NCBI RefSeq assembly: GCF_013373865.1
Contig: NC_050469.1
Coordinates: forward strand, 13,636,546 to 13,700,545
DNA length: 64,000 nt
Reading direction: 5' to 3'
From: Monomorium pharaonis
Lineage: Eukaryota; Arthropoda; Insecta; Hymenoptera; Formicidae
Under the pieces are notes generated by a model that ran no database searches, had not been told where the DNA came from, and saw only the letters and a list, made by a program, of their open reading frames with translations. Of the stretch, positions 1-12,884 are shown one piece after another. The translations under genes were made by a program, and so were the position numbers. How positions within the stretch are numbered: the first letter of the stretch is position 1; every line of letters starts with the position of its first letter.

Positions 1-233
1 ATTGGCTCATATTTTTAAAACGTGTTTTGTAAAGATATTAATGCGCTTTTTCGCCATTCTATCTTAGTTTATTAGAACTTAAAACAAGAATAGAATGACA
101 ATGAAGTACACTAATATCTTTAGTTAATCTAAGCACAGCTATTATATTGTAGTATTGCTGCAATATTTTTTAAAGCAGACAATTTATCATTACTTTAATG
201 TTGCTACATTCGTTAGTCGAGCGCTTTTTATCA

Positions 234-1004
234 TAAACAATTGATTAATACGAATCGCAGAATGACGTACACGATAATTTTGTGGTAACAGTTACCCGAA
301 TTCCATTATCTGCGCGTTTTCAACGTAGTTATTATAATTACTTTCTGATATGCCAGTACTGACAATCTATAATAGTATAAAACGTAACGTGAACTGGTTC
401 ATAAATTTACATATGTTATAATATTGCTGTAATTGAAATATTTTACATGCATAAAATACTGCGTCTTCCACTTCTAGAGCCAAATATAAATGCAGCGCCC
501 TATAAACAATTGTGAGTTGAATGTACAGTTTTGTGAGTGTATAATATTTAGAAATAGCTGCACTTTTTTCAACTAACCTTGTGTGTGTGTGTGTGTGTGT
601 GTGTGTTTTAAAGCACACTTTTAATTTTATTTAAAGTTGTATCTATTAATAATTTATATAATATTAATAAGTAATTAATAATTGATCTGCACTCGAATTG
701 AGATGGATCATCTTTCTGATTTAAATGATTGAGACAAACGATTCTGCAAATAGGTTTTTTTTTCTATTTATCTAACCGTAAAATAACCGTATATTTGAAA
801 AGAAAAATAGTACGATATCTACATACATAATTCAAATCTACATAATAGGGGAAATACCCGGAATTTACTACTTGCGTCGTATGATGCAAGAAACCTTCTT
901 CCAATTGTTTCTTTTTGTCATAACGATAAACAATCGGTTAACGCGAATTACAGAGTGACGCGCACGATAATTTTCTGACGAAAATTACGCAGTTTAATTA
1001 TTCC
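234..1004. repeat. Diverged direct repeat, two copies about 690 bp apart
   Basis: Bases 234-315 and 928-1004 align over about 75 bases in the same orientation. Both share a 'taaacaat..gttaa' start, 'cgaat.....agagtgacg' in the middle and 'cacgataatttt' near the end. The copies differ at roughly one base in four by eye, so this is an old tandem duplication or two insertions of one short repeat. Confidence 0.5.
581..606. repeat. (GT)n microsatellite
   Basis: About 13 GT units, uninterrupted. Confidence 0.95.
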
Positions 1005-4000
1005 ATGTATTTAAAACAGAGAAACCACCGAATCTCTAGAACTGTGAGAGCGTATAGGAGAGTTGGAGAGGTTCGCGCGCGCGCAAAAAGATACAGTTTG
1101 GAAAGCTGTGAGATGAATTACACTCCGTCAGCTGAAATTGCACACACGAAAGTATATCTTGGTTTGTGTCGACTTTCTTTTATAATCATTCTTAATAATT
1201 TAATTTTTTTTTAATTAGACATCAAGTAAACTTGATGTCGAATTTGTCGTGTGACATTATCTTCTTTTGGATTGTCGAACGAGTGAAAAGTTGGCACGCA
1301 AGCACTACGCTATCACTCGACTGCATTTCTACTTCCCTATGCACTTGCAAATTGCGAAATTGCAAATTGTAACGATCGGATGATATATAACTAATCGGAC
1401 GTATACGTATGTAAACGTTTTTTTTTCTCTGTTTCCTTTCTATTGCTTTGCAAGAAAGATTATTCTGTATCATTAGAAATAATTGCCGACCGATTTTCTG
1501 CAAAATATTGTTCAGTTACTTAATGATGTATTGATTATACAGTGCAAACATAAAGTTATCGAAATTAAAAAGCTGCAGGCTATTTTGCAAACGGCGAATT
1601 ATTTCTTTTTTTTCTAATTGAAGACAAAAAATTTTAGTCACACGAATGCTCGAATTTTGATCCTGAAACCAGCTGCAAAGAACAATTTGGATCATAATGA
1701 CTTAATTAGGCACCAAAAATCACTATATTTTGCTGCAATTTTTGGTCAATAATTTTTGACGATTATTACATTATCTGAATAAAATTTGAACGTAATTCTT
1801 TTGATTAAAATTATATTAAGGTATTCTTATATGCTCTTGATTTTCTTATGTAAAATCGTATTACAGTATTGATTTGCAAATTTTATGAGAAAATAGCATT
1901 ACGAATTAAATCAAATTTTTACATATACTTATTAAACTCTAACGTGTATGTATATATTTTATTAATCCAAACTTTACGGGTTTGGATGACTTCCAGTATT
2001 ACATTGTTTTGCACTTTACACAAATACAGTGTAATGTACTACATCAATAATGTACGTAATAAATGTAATATCAAATATCAAACAATCCAATACAGTACAT
2101 TTTGGCATAAAATGACATAGTAAGTAGTTGCTATATATATTAATAAATAATCAAATATGATGTCGTAATGATAAAGTAAAATGGTAAAATAATATTACTA
2201 AGGTACCTGTACCCAATATGCCTCCTCCTCTAAGCTTTGGAGATTTTTGTAATTCTTTGATGAATAAAAAATTGAAAAATAAGAGTCAGATTTAAAATAG
2301 GAAACATTTTGAAACTAAAAAAAATATATGAAATATTTTCAATTATTTATATAAGTAAAGATTAAAAAAAGAGCCATGTTGATTACACATATACCCAATG
2401 TGGCCCAGCTATGTATTTTCCTCTTTTTTGTAAATATTTTTGAAAAAATGTGAAATAACAAAATCAACATGTTTAATTAAGCATTTATTAACATACTTAT
2501 GGGAAAAATTACACATACAGCTATTTATTAAATAATAAAACTGTGTTTATTTACTACAAGGGACGTTATCTAACTTTTACCTGTCAAAAAGCTTTAACTA
2601 ACTAGAAAAAGACAAGAAATGTTAATCAAAAATTAAATAAAAAAACAATCTTAACTTTCTTATATATTAATAAGATATATTGTGTCTTTAGTAGTGTCCC
2701 TGGCCATAATGTTTCACAATACAAAGAGCTTTTTTTCTTGAATTTTAAACAAGAGGTTTTAATAAAAACTTAAAATAAATACAGCGTTGAAAAGCATAAA
2801 TAAAGAACTACAATAATATAAATTGTGGATATTTATAATTGTTGCATGATAGTTACACAAAGCAAAAACTTACCTCTGAAATTTTAGATTCAGAAGAACA
2901 CAATTTGAATAAAGTATGATTACAAGCCGTAGAAAGGAGATATTGTGCAATTAACTAGCATAAATACATCATATTGTCTTCCTGAGCTTAATATATTTAG
3001 CATTGTCTGTGAAATTCATTGTGTAACTATTTGAAAATGAAGGGTGAGCTAAATTAGGTACATGGCCATATTAGGTATAGGTACCTATAATACTATAATA
3101 CTGTAACGCAATATAACGTACTATCTATCAATCTAATATGATGGTAGAAACTACAAAACACAGAAAAGTAAATAAGTATAAACTCTGTAATCGTCATCTC
3201 CCTTGTACTGTCCCTATATTGCCATAGTGAATTATAAAATTTCTTGTTTCCTTATTTGCAGCTAATTTCAGGGATATAAGCTAAAATTCGTATATTATGA
3301 CCAACAGTTTTTGTCGTTGAATAAGGAAAAAAAGAATAAACTTTAAAAAAATCTGCAATTGAAAATTTCAGTAACTTTTACTTTGTATTATACAGTAAAA
3401 ATATTCCTAATTTATTGCTGGCTGCCTTTGACGTCATCTAAATATCGCGAAAAAGGCGAGTTTTAAGGGGATGCTGGAGTCGTCTGTTTTATCGATTAAA
3501 CGATAATTATTTTCAGACAAGCTTGGCTCTTAATTGATTTCATAGAATTGTAAATCCTTCTGCAAAATTAAAGTATAGACAATAACAAACCCTGCCAGAT
3601 ACAATTTTATTTACAAAACAAGAAAAAATTAGAAACTTATACTTTTGTACAGTCGTCTCGTGACTTTCATCTGCAGCACTAAGTTTTAAAGACTCTATAC
3701 GTATAAAATAACTGTTATGCAGGGTTGTCACTATAGGAAAGAATAATAATGTGCTTTCAGAATAGCTAGAAGCTTTTGGTATAAGAGAAAAATTTGTCTG
3801 AAAATTTCATATGTATGTGTTTAGAAAATAGTTAATCTCGAACAATTCAACCATGTCTTGAGGTCGACTCTGAGTACCGGGTTAGCGACATTTCTCGAAC
3901 GACTCTTTATTTGCCCAGATATTCGACACTCGAGGCTGTAAAAAAGATTTATACGACTACGATTTATGCGCGTGCATGTTCTGACATGAGAACAAAAGGA

Positions 4001-4029
4001 GGGATACTTTCTGACAAATTCTCCAAAGG

Positions 4030-4168
4030 TGCCTTTTCACGCTGACGCTTGGTGCTCATTTTCAGCGTCAAAAGACATCACGTGATTAAAAATAAAGATA
4101 CCCATTCGTCATTTTTAGTCGCGTGATATTTTTTAACGCTGAAAGTGAGCGTCAGTATGAAAAGGCAC
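4030..4168. mobile_element. Palindromic MITE-like element, about 140 bp
   Basis: The ends 'gtgccttttcac' and 'gaaaaggcac' are inverted copies, and the pairing continues inward ('gctgacgct..' against 'agcgtcag', 'tcacgtgatt' against 'cgcgtgatat'). The whole unit can fold into one hairpin and has no coding capacity. It is followed by a run of ten G. This fits a non-autonomous DNA transposon relic. Confidence 0.65.
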
Positions 4169-4365
4169 ACGGGGGGGGGGGGATCATCTCTCTCGCCTAG
4201 CAAAAGGCCGTCCCAAACAAAGCAGGTACCTTATTGGTCTCGGTACTCTTCCGCGGTACTTACTGATGACACAGTTGGTTACGTCATCGCGTGAGATATC
4301 CCTTTGACCAATAAACTATTGGAAAGAGACGAGCATTAACGATTTGAGTAGGGACACCGGTCGCG

Positions 4366-5790
4366 AAGGGAAATTCGGCAGACAATGTCTCAGGATGCTG
4401 TTCCATGGCAATCGGAATCCGGAAAACGGAATCATAGTATAACTGTATAGGCACTTCAAGGTTTTCTGAGGTTTGCATCGATCAGTTCTGCGTATCCGCC
4501 ATGTTTTTGGGGGGAAACCAATCAGACAATTTTTGTACATGTGGTAGTGTGAAGTCTATGAGAGAGGATTATATCAGGTCTCGAGAAGTCGACGAGTACA
4601 AACGTGTCTCACTTATATACTTGAATAAGTCGCTATTAGCGTATTTTTCTTTCGCCTCGCCTACATACTTTTGAACATTTATTTCTCGAACATCCCTGTG
4701 GTTCATCTTCTTGTCGTACTAATATAATACAGGTTCCTTAAACAATTGATACGTTACTGGATATTAGTCCAAAAACATGGCGGAATTCCACGTGATCAAA
4801 GACAAAAAGATCAAAGTGCTCACAAAAAGTGCCCCTACTAGTTATACTATGACGGAATCTCAGAAAAGTAATAGAGAGGGGATCAACCAATCAGAAATTT
4901 CGCGCGTTTCTCATAGTAGGCACAGTTAAGCACGTTCAGAAAACAACAAAGATTGATTTACGAGGTTAACGAGGTTAACTTTTCATTTTTTTTTACAATA
5001 TTTTCGAAAATTTTTTTCACCATGAGTAAAAAACTATCAATAGTAAATTAATTTGATTATTTTATTCATTGTAATTATAATTTTTTGTAAGATACATGTT
5101 TCATAAAAGAAATTATAATAAGATATTTTTGTAAATATAAAATAGGTTATTAAATAACCGATATATTAATAATAATAATAAAATTGTTAACTTTTTAATT
5201 TTTAGAAGCAATTCATATGCAGCTACTGTAATTATTGATGATTGTGGAATTTGTTTCCATTTAATAATTTCTTCAGTTAAAATTATCCTTAGTTTTTTCC
5301 ATTTTATAATGTAGCTAGGAAATAAAATATAAATATACAATTTTTTATACAAATAATTTTATATAAATAATTATCAATAATATATCCTATTGTCACAGGT
5401 TCAAAAATTGCAGACTTGTTAATCCGGAATTTTTATGACTGGGTTCCCCATGTTCTAATATATTCGGAATTTTTAAAAGTCGGAAAATTTATTATTATTA
5501 TTTTAGAGCAAAAAAATATTTACCGTAGTAAAAGAATTAGTAAAAAAGTGGAATTTATATATATTATATTATGTGTGATAATAAAGAAATTTTTTTTAAT
5601 TAAAAACAATTTTGAAGTTAGAATATTCTTTCGATTTCCGTAAAAGGTACTCCATGGGGAACGAGGGCATCAAAAACTCGGAACAATAAGCTGATTCTGA
5701 TTGGTTAACTCTCTCTCCATTACTTTTCCCGAGATTTCGTTTTCCGGATTCCGGCTGCCATGAGACAGTCTTTTCGGCTTATTCTTCCGA
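4366..5790. mobile_element. Inverted-repeat element with a second palindromic element in its left arm
   Basis: The left arm (4366-4435 continuing at 4850-4905) is an inverted, diverged copy of the right arm (about 5695-5790). Shared words are 'ggaatccggaaaac', 'aaaagtaat.gagag' and 'aaccaatcag'. The left arm is interrupted at 4434-4853 by a unit ending in 'catagtataact' and 'agttatactatg', which are mutual inverted repeats. The interior (4980-5640) is AT-rich and has no recognised transposase. Exact outer ends are uncertain. Confidence 0.5.
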
Positions 5791-6092
5791 GACAGATGCA
5801 AGTGCGCTAACAGTCAATCTTATAGTATCGATCCGACATTTCTTTTCTCACTGATCAAAATGGTGATTCTTTCCACGCGGTCATTCGAATACGTGCGTAG
5901 CAAGTGATAGTCTGACAACGCCTGAGAGCAATCGGCCCCGCAACTCATCACGCGAAAGGAAGCGCCTACCTGCCGAGCATCTCCAAGGATCGACAGACCC
6001 CTCCCCACAGCTCGTCTCACAGACAGGGAAACGGGACGCTGATACCTCATTATTCACACTTTTACAGCAGAATTGTGGTAGGTTAAAGACGA

Positions 6093-6220
6093 TCACGCAA
6101 TGCCAGGCAACAGGCAATAGGAATAGGAAATAAAGAAAGAGAGAAAGAGAAAAGAAGATCCTTTCTCTCTTTCTCTCTTTCATTATTTTTGTTCCTATTG
6201 CCTGTTGCCTGGCATTGTGT
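6093..6220. mobile_element. Palindromic MITE, family shared with 41190-41297
   Basis: The left arm carries 'aatgccaggcaacaggcaat' and the right arm its reverse complement, ending in 'ggcattgtgt'. The centre is a purine run facing a CT run, so the whole unit is a near-perfect hairpin. A second copy with the same ends lies in IQGAP intron 1, showing that this is a dispersed family and not a chance palindrome. Confidence 0.8.
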
Positions 6221-6904
6221 TTAGACCCTAACTCTCATCTTGCAGATCAGAGTTTATTCTCGTCCCAGGCACGCCTGGAATCTCTCGTCTCGCGGACAGA
6301 TCTGCAGGACACTGCATGGTGCTAGCCTTTTCTATTTCATTTGCACAATCTTAAGTGAACACTGCCTCATGCATTATTCTCAGGCGCAGAAAACGGCGTA
6401 TTCTCGTCCACAGATCTGGGTTTACTTTCGTCCGCGATACCCAAAGTTTCTCTCGCCGATCGGACCGATCTGATGGACATTCTATACTAGTAGTTGATCT
6501 CGATCTTTGTGCTCATAATGAGTGAATCGTGAATTTTCGTGATTCATAATTTTTGGGAAGATCTCTCTCAGCTAATTGAGCACGCGAGAAGCTATAGTAA
6601 TAACCAAATTAAAATCTTTCGAGCGAGACCTGCGTGCTTTTTATCCCGTCAAAATTGAATTGCGCCGCGCCAATCCGACGGGCCGGTCTCGAATACTGTT
6701 ACTTACAGCGTAAATTTTCATACTATTTCTCACCGATTAATTTCTTTGAAATTTCATTGAAATACCGCTATTGTCAAAAGAGAAATATATTTGTTTATTT
6801 GTACGTTGACTGTATTTCATTTTGTTCGTCTGCTGGGACCTTTTTTTTCTTCTTTTTTCTTTTCTTTCTTTATTTTTGTATTACTTATGTATGTATTCTA
6901 AAGC

Positions 6905-7047
6905 CCGTATCAGACTAATGATTGGGATTGAGATTGGATTGAAATTGGACGAATCAGAACAAAGTTTTTAAAACTTTTGCTTAATTTACTTGCTCTGATT
7001 GGTTAGATTTCAATCCAATCTCAATCCCAATCGTTAGTCTGATACGG
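6905..7047. mobile_element. Palindromic MITE, about 143 bp
   Basis: The ends 'cccgtatcagacta' and 'tagtctgatacgg' are inverted copies, followed inward by 'gattgggattgagattgg' facing its complement. There is a short unpaired centre around 'ttttaaaacttttg'. No coding capacity. Confidence 0.8.
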
Positions 7048-8654
7048 ACTTAACAGTATGTGTGAATGCAGAATCGTGTGAGTGCGATCCCAGGATAAAA
7101 ACAGAGCGCTAGTTATAGGGTGGTATGATAGGTGGTGTTGTCAAATGTTTGATGAAGATTGAATCATAGGATAATCTATCGACCTAATTAGATTTGCCGG
7201 TTTACATTTTTCTGTTTTCTTTCTTCTGTTTTCGGTTATTGCAAAATTACGGGTTCAAGTAAGGAAAAAGCAGTTTTTTGCTTGCATAAACTAAAAACGG
7301 AATTCAAAAAAATTTTAAATAAAAGTTGTAGATATTAAGTAGACTTACAATAATAAATTTGATTTATTAAGACCGGTCGATTAGTTTGGTTGTAAAGTAG
7401 AAAAAACCATGAAAAATGGCCGTTTCTTAATTGTTTATAACTTTCTTAAAAATTAAGTCAAACATTTGAAATTATAGGAAAATATAGCTTTTATTACGAT
7501 AAAAAAAGTTTACCAAATTTTATTAAAAAATATTAATAATTTTTCGAGTTATATCGAGTTATTTATCCGAAAAATGCTCCACTAAAGTTTAATTCCTACA
7601 TTTTTGAGACCATGCACAAACCCGAACCAAAGTTCTTTCTCTTTTTAAAAAATTGCAGTATTATATATCGGTGGTACAAAATGTGTGCAATGCAATTAAG
7701 TGCCTCAAATAAAAGTGTAAAAAAACAAGCTAAATTAACAATAACATAACTTTTAAAATATTAACGCTATCAAAATGCCTTTGAAAGGTGCGATTTTTCT
7801 TTAAATTAAAAAAAAAAGAACATTGTCCTAAGTTACTTAGAAGCCGAGATAATTTTTTTTTTATTAAATCACTGTTCCTACAGTTATCAATATTAAGAGC
7901 TAAAATTTTGACAGTGTCTTATTAAAGAGTTAAAGTAGTCTTTCCCAAAAGTTCGAAGTGATTTATAAATATTGACCACTGTAAGCGTGTTAACAAAAGC
8001 AGTATCAACTTGAGAGCGGCGGCCGGCGGCGCCGCGCGCGCGTACAAATTGATCTGGCGCGTTCAAATTTAGAGTTGGATATGTTAATATATATTTTTAA
8101 GTTAAATTAAAAGAGTTTTTAAATTAAAAGAATTAAAACTAATAGCTTATAAAATTAAATTTTGTTAAGTTAAAAATTATATGAACAAAAAACTGACTTG
8201 GTTGAAATTTAAATTAAATGAACACATTAAAATTTATGTTCGAAAAATATTATTTATAAAAATAAATAAATAAATATGTAACACTTCCATAAGTTACAAA
8301 ACAAAGTATAAAGGGTTTAATAGACGAGCTAAATAAGATGTTAAGAACAAATAAGCACATTTTATTAAAACGCAAATTCTTAATGATAAGCAAAAATATT
8401 TAGGATAGCAAAACGTTTCGACTTTACAAACGGTATGATATTGCACATTGATTTTATTTGAAGAGGACTAAGTATAGTCGAAACGTTTCAAAATTGAACA
8501 TTTTTCAACACAGTGTTATTAGTCGCGTTTATAATTATATAATGTTTATTTAATAAATTATAACGTATTAGGGAAATTTTGTCTTGGCTCGATATATTGA
8601 CCTGTTTATTGTATTATTTTTGCTTAGCACTAACGAGCCCTTTATAATTGTTTG
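7048..8654. other. AT-rich intergenic DNA, no gene recognised
   Basis: No supported gene. It contains one abrupt GC-only patch near 8009-8042 ('gcggcggccggcggcgccgc' and flanks) in otherwise AT-rich sequence. A motif 'gatagcaaaacgtttcgac' near 8403 recurs in altered form around 9490-9560 and, inverted, near 9970. Confidence 0.55.
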
Positions 8655-8963
8655 TATTGTGATTTTTTATTTGTGTTTAACTTAATCATACCGTCGTCAT
8701 CAGAGTGACTCAATGTGCACGTGGAAGTTGACGGTTGGATTCTACACATCATGTGGCCCTGAAAAGCCTGATTTTTTACATAAAGGTCCACGCACACACA
8801 TAAGGGGGAAATTAGCTATCCGTCGAATTGGCTGAAAATGCAATATGTTGTAGTTGATGACCTGATCAAAAGTCCCAATGGGTCCGAGACCCAAAATCAA
8901 TCGTTATCGAGATGGCGTTAAAGGTTATATATAGAGGGCGCTGGTCAGTAAAGACCGCTTGTG

Positions 8964-8964
<1 letters not shown>

Positions 8965-9047
<83 letters not shown>
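8965..9047. repeat. (GT)n microsatellite, about 83 bp
   Basis: An uninterrupted GT tract, the longest dinucleotide repeat in the window, lying in the loop of the foldback element. Confidence 0.95.
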
Positions 9048-9048
<1 letters not shown>

Positions 9049-9376
9049 GGGTAAGTGGGGGTGGGGGTGCTAAAAGAGGTGCAAAATTCGATTCGGCAAC
9101 CTCCACGCGGTGCACATCGAGTAGCGCTAATGCCGTCAGTAGCTACCCCATTGAAAGACTACTGCTTAGGATTCTTATCTATATCTATGCGTATCTATGC
9201 ATACACAGATTTTTACGGCTAACTTCTTTTTGGTTTAGTTTATTGCTTGTGTAACACACCCCCACTCCCACTTACTTACCCAACACACACACACACCATC
9301 ATCAACTACATATTGCATTTTTAGCCAATTCGACGGGTAGCCAATTTCCTCCTTATGTGTGTGCGTGGTCCTTTGA

Positions 9377-10100
9377 ATTTTTATTTTTTATGTATGAGTA
9401 TGTGCATGTTTATGTGAATGGGTATACACATATACATAAACATACACGTATACATACTCATACATAAAAAATAAGCGATAATACATAAAAATATTTAAGA
9501 TAGCAAAACGTTTTAACATAAAAAATAAGCGATAATACGCAAAAATATTTAGAATAACAAAACGTTTTAATTTCACAAAGTCATTCTCAGTCACTTGTAT
9601 TACAAAATTAAAAATTGATTGTTAAACAAAAGCAACTGTATACATTTTATTATCTAACTTTTTTTATACAGTTACTTTTTATTTTAATTAGATAGAATTT
9701 CTATCTGGTAATTCGATATCGTATTAATTACCATAGAAATTCTATCTGATTAAATAAGATCCAATCATAACTCATCTGTCATTTTAAGCAGGATTCACAA
9801 AATCATCCTCAATCGCTTGTATTACAAAAAAATCAATTATTAAACAAAAAATAACTGTATAAAAAAAGTTAGATTAATACGATATCGTATTAATTACCAC
9901 ATAAATTCTATCTGATTGAGTAAGATCCAATCATAATCTATCTGTCATTTTAAGCAGAGAAATTAAAACGGTTTGCTATCTTAAATATTTTTGCGTATTA
10001 TCGTTTATTTTTTATGTATGAGTATGTATATGTGTATGTTTATGTATTTGTGTATACCCATACACATAACATGCACACACATACATAAAAAATAAAAATT
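9377..10100. mobile_element. Nested palindromic element inside the right arm of the foldback element
   Basis: Both ends carry 'ttttttatgtatgagtatg' or its complement together with 'gataatac' and 'aaaatattt' blocks in inverted order. The interior contains two further diverged copies of a block with 'gaaattctatctgatt' and 'ctgtcattttaagcag' (about 9700-9800 and 9890-9960). It interrupts an otherwise continuous arm of the outer element, so it inserted later. Confidence 0.55.
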
Positions 10101-10232
10101 TAAATTTTATGTAAAAAAATCAGGCTTTTCAGGGCCACATGATGTATAAAATCCGTCAACTTCCACGTGATGCACATTAGGCCACTCTGATGACGACGGT
10201 ATGATTAAGTTAAACACAAATAAAATCAATAT

Positions 10233-12184
10233 GCAATATTATATTGATACCGTTTTATAATATTAAAAAAATATTGTATTTATTCGTTAGAATATTTTAA
10301 AATGCAGTGCAAATTTCAAACTTATGTATAATTAACAAAAAACATTATATTGACATGTTTTTTTTAAATTACTTACGAAAGAATGGGCTTTATGAGAATC
10401 TGGATTAATATTAGCAAAATTTCAACAAGAAACTTATGAAAAATGATAACAAATTTTTATTTTTTTTTAATAAAAAACATATTTGTTTTTATGCAATATA
10501 AAAGGTTACACTTAACAAGTCAAATTTTCGCTTAGGAGGTCTTAAAATAGAGTTTTTGCGCTTTAATTTAAAAAAAGTTTATATAATTTGGATGATTTTT
10601 CCCAAAGTTACGTCACTTTGAAGATTGCCTAAAAATTTGATCAAAATTTTTGTCACTTTTTTGCACCAGTGTATATTTACAAAATGTAACTTTGTAAAAT
10701 ATAACTATTTGTTAATTTTCTACATTTTTTAAGGAAAAAAACATAGACACAAACTAAAAGAACATGATGTAAAAAGTAATTTGATATTATGTATTGAATA
10801 AAAAATGCGAATTAAAAATTTTGCAGGGTATACCCCTTTAGAGAAATATTTACGTGCCAAAACTTAACATTATATTGTTGCCACTTTTCCGCGACGCTGT
10901 TTCTCTCGCTGTGCTTCTTGTTACGAAAGTAACTGTCATTGCGATTAAATTTTGACAGCTGTCAAATTTGTAAGATGGTTATCTATACAATTATTGTTGT
11001 AGTTTATTATCAAAAAGTAAAAAATAAAATGCTAAATAGCGTGCGCAAAACGCGCGCTGTAATGTCTAGTTTTATAAAAAACTCATTACACAATTTTTTT
11101 TACATTTCTATACATATATTTACGACAGTTTTTTTTACTTTTAAAATTTATTTATTACTTAACTTATTTTATTACTTAACTATTAAGTATACTTCTATTG
11201 TAGAACGTTGCTTCATATTTTGTTGGTCCGAATTTATTAAGCGGTTATGTTGATCAATTTGAAAATATTGTAATTGAAATTTGAAGAGAACCCAATGAAG
11301 GGTCGAAAGTTGTTTTTTCAATAAACGAATTTTCCCAGAAAGTCGACCTATTATCATTTATTTATCGTTTATTAAAGTATATTTTTCATAAAGTATTAGA
11401 TATTTCCCGGAAATACGACCAGAAATTTAAGAATTAATTAAAAACATAAATTTTTCCTTATTGAAGACATATTTTTTTAATTAAAATGTAACTCTGCATG
11501 TCGTATCTGTCAAAAATTTAATCTATCAAGTTTTTTTTAAACATTTATCTTATGTTCAATTAATACAAAAATATGGGTTTGAAACATGAAATGTGTTAAA
11601 TTTGACATAAAATTTCTTACTTTCTAAGGACTATAATATAATATCATATGCAAAATGCATAGTGTAACCACAGTATACGATTGCTGGACCATGAACATCT
11701 TATGTAAGTCAGTATGGCGATGTTTGTTGGTTCAGCAGTTTTATGTTATACTTGTGTTTCGTATGTTGTGTTATGTATGTTGTGTTTTTGTTAGTGATAT
11801 AAATAGATTAGGGAACTTGATGTCGTTTAAGTAATCAGTAATACGAATGTTTGATAAAAATTAAAATACTCAATTTTTTATTTGGTAACATACATCACTT
11901 TGTCTCTATTGTATTACAGTAGTAGAAGACTGTATGAATCACTGAATTTGTAATTACAATTGTTATTCATTATGATAATTTTTATTTGTCGACCCCGTAC
12001 TATTACACGTGTATATATTTTGAATATTAAAACCAATAATCATAAATTATGTATATAAATCTATGAAAAATTTTGCAAATTTTTTCTTGTGTTATTATTT
12101 TGGTATTCATTGTATAGTCCGTAGAGATCTACACATACAAAATCTTTCTTATTTTAATTTTAAATTCCAAAATGGTACCGTTGT
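10233..12184. other. AT-rich intergenic DNA, no gene recognised
   Basis: Only short AT-rich open frames without family signatures or compatible splice sites. No repeat with clear ends was found. Confidence 0.55.
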
Positions 12185-12388
12185 ACACAGAAAAAAAAGT
12201 AATATAGCCAATAACATATGTAATTGCGGGCTGCCAACTACATAAAATACTCAATACAATAACATTTATTGTTAATGCAAGTACAATGTTGATACTGCAA
12301 TTGCATATATTATTGTATTATTGTATATCTGTAGTTGGCAGCTCGCAAATACATATCTTATTGGATATATTGCATTTTTTTCAGTGTA
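12185..12388. mobile_element. Palindromic MITE, about 204 bp
   Basis: Arms of about 60 bp: 'gccaataacatatgta' and 'gctgccaactac' on the left face 'gtagttggcagctcgc' and 'cttattggatatattgc' on the right. The ends are 'acacagaaaaaa' and 'ttttttcagtgta'. A short AT-rich loop separates the arms. Confidence 0.75.
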
Positions 12389-12884
12389 TGTATTTTCTTT
12401 TTCCCATTTTATTTTTATTTTTTCTGTATCTCTCCAAACGCATCTATTAAAATAAAAAGATGACGAAGATAAAGATGTCGGAAATTTCGATTTCTCGAAG
12501 CTCTGAGAAGATTCTCAGAAACCTGAATTCAAAAATCGCACGTAGAAAAAGAACACGAAGAAAACATGGCCAAAACTAATATTACAATAAATTACTATTT
12601 AATTAATATTTAACAATAAAATATACGTGTGAGTCATAAAACACATATAAAAATGTTTACTTTTTTCTATTGATCTTTATAATATGATTTATATTTACAT
12701 AATTTATATGTATTTTATAATTTACGTGGATTTTATTATTAATGTTTTTATTATTAAATATTTTAATAATATTAGTTTTATTATAATATTAGTTTTATTA
12801 TATTAAATTTTAATTAGATAGCAACACATTGCAATATTAATTTTGTGTATGTTTTTGTTTGTGTGTGTTTTTGTTTGTGTGTGT

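Larger units (their letters stand above)
1..4029. other. AT-rich intergenic DNA, no gene recognised
   Basis: The stretch is AT-rich and has only short open frames that look like chance, with no family motif and no consistent splice-site chain. It contains a (TG)n tract and a diverged direct repeat (listed separately). The segment around 2200-3100 has several runs resembling 'ggtacc' and 'acccaat' without a clear element boundary. I see no gene in it. Confidence 0.6.
8655..10232. mobile_element. Foldback (long inverted repeat) element carrying a nested element
   Basis: Outer arms: 8655-8790 is the inverted copy of about 10097-10232. Both carry 'gtgtttaacttaatcata', 'cgtcgtcatcagagtg' and 'cagggccacatgatgt' or complements. 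The inner part of the left arm (8784-8862) pairs with 9297-9386. So the right arm is split at about 9377-10100 by a second palindromic unit. The loop between the inner arms (8865-9296) holds a long (GT)n tract. No transposase frame is visible; the element would be non-autonomous. Confidence 0.7.

Noticed and set aside
367..618. Frame with a Thr-His repeat
   Set aside because: Translated (GT)n tract.
6120..6180. Possible microRNA-type hairpin in the GA/CT centre
   Set aside because: It is the centre of a dispersed MITE with full-length pairing, so a transposon hairpin explains it better than a microRNA precursor.
8961..9254. Frame with a long Cys-Val repeat
   Set aside because: It is a direct translation of the (GT)n microsatellite, not a protein gene.
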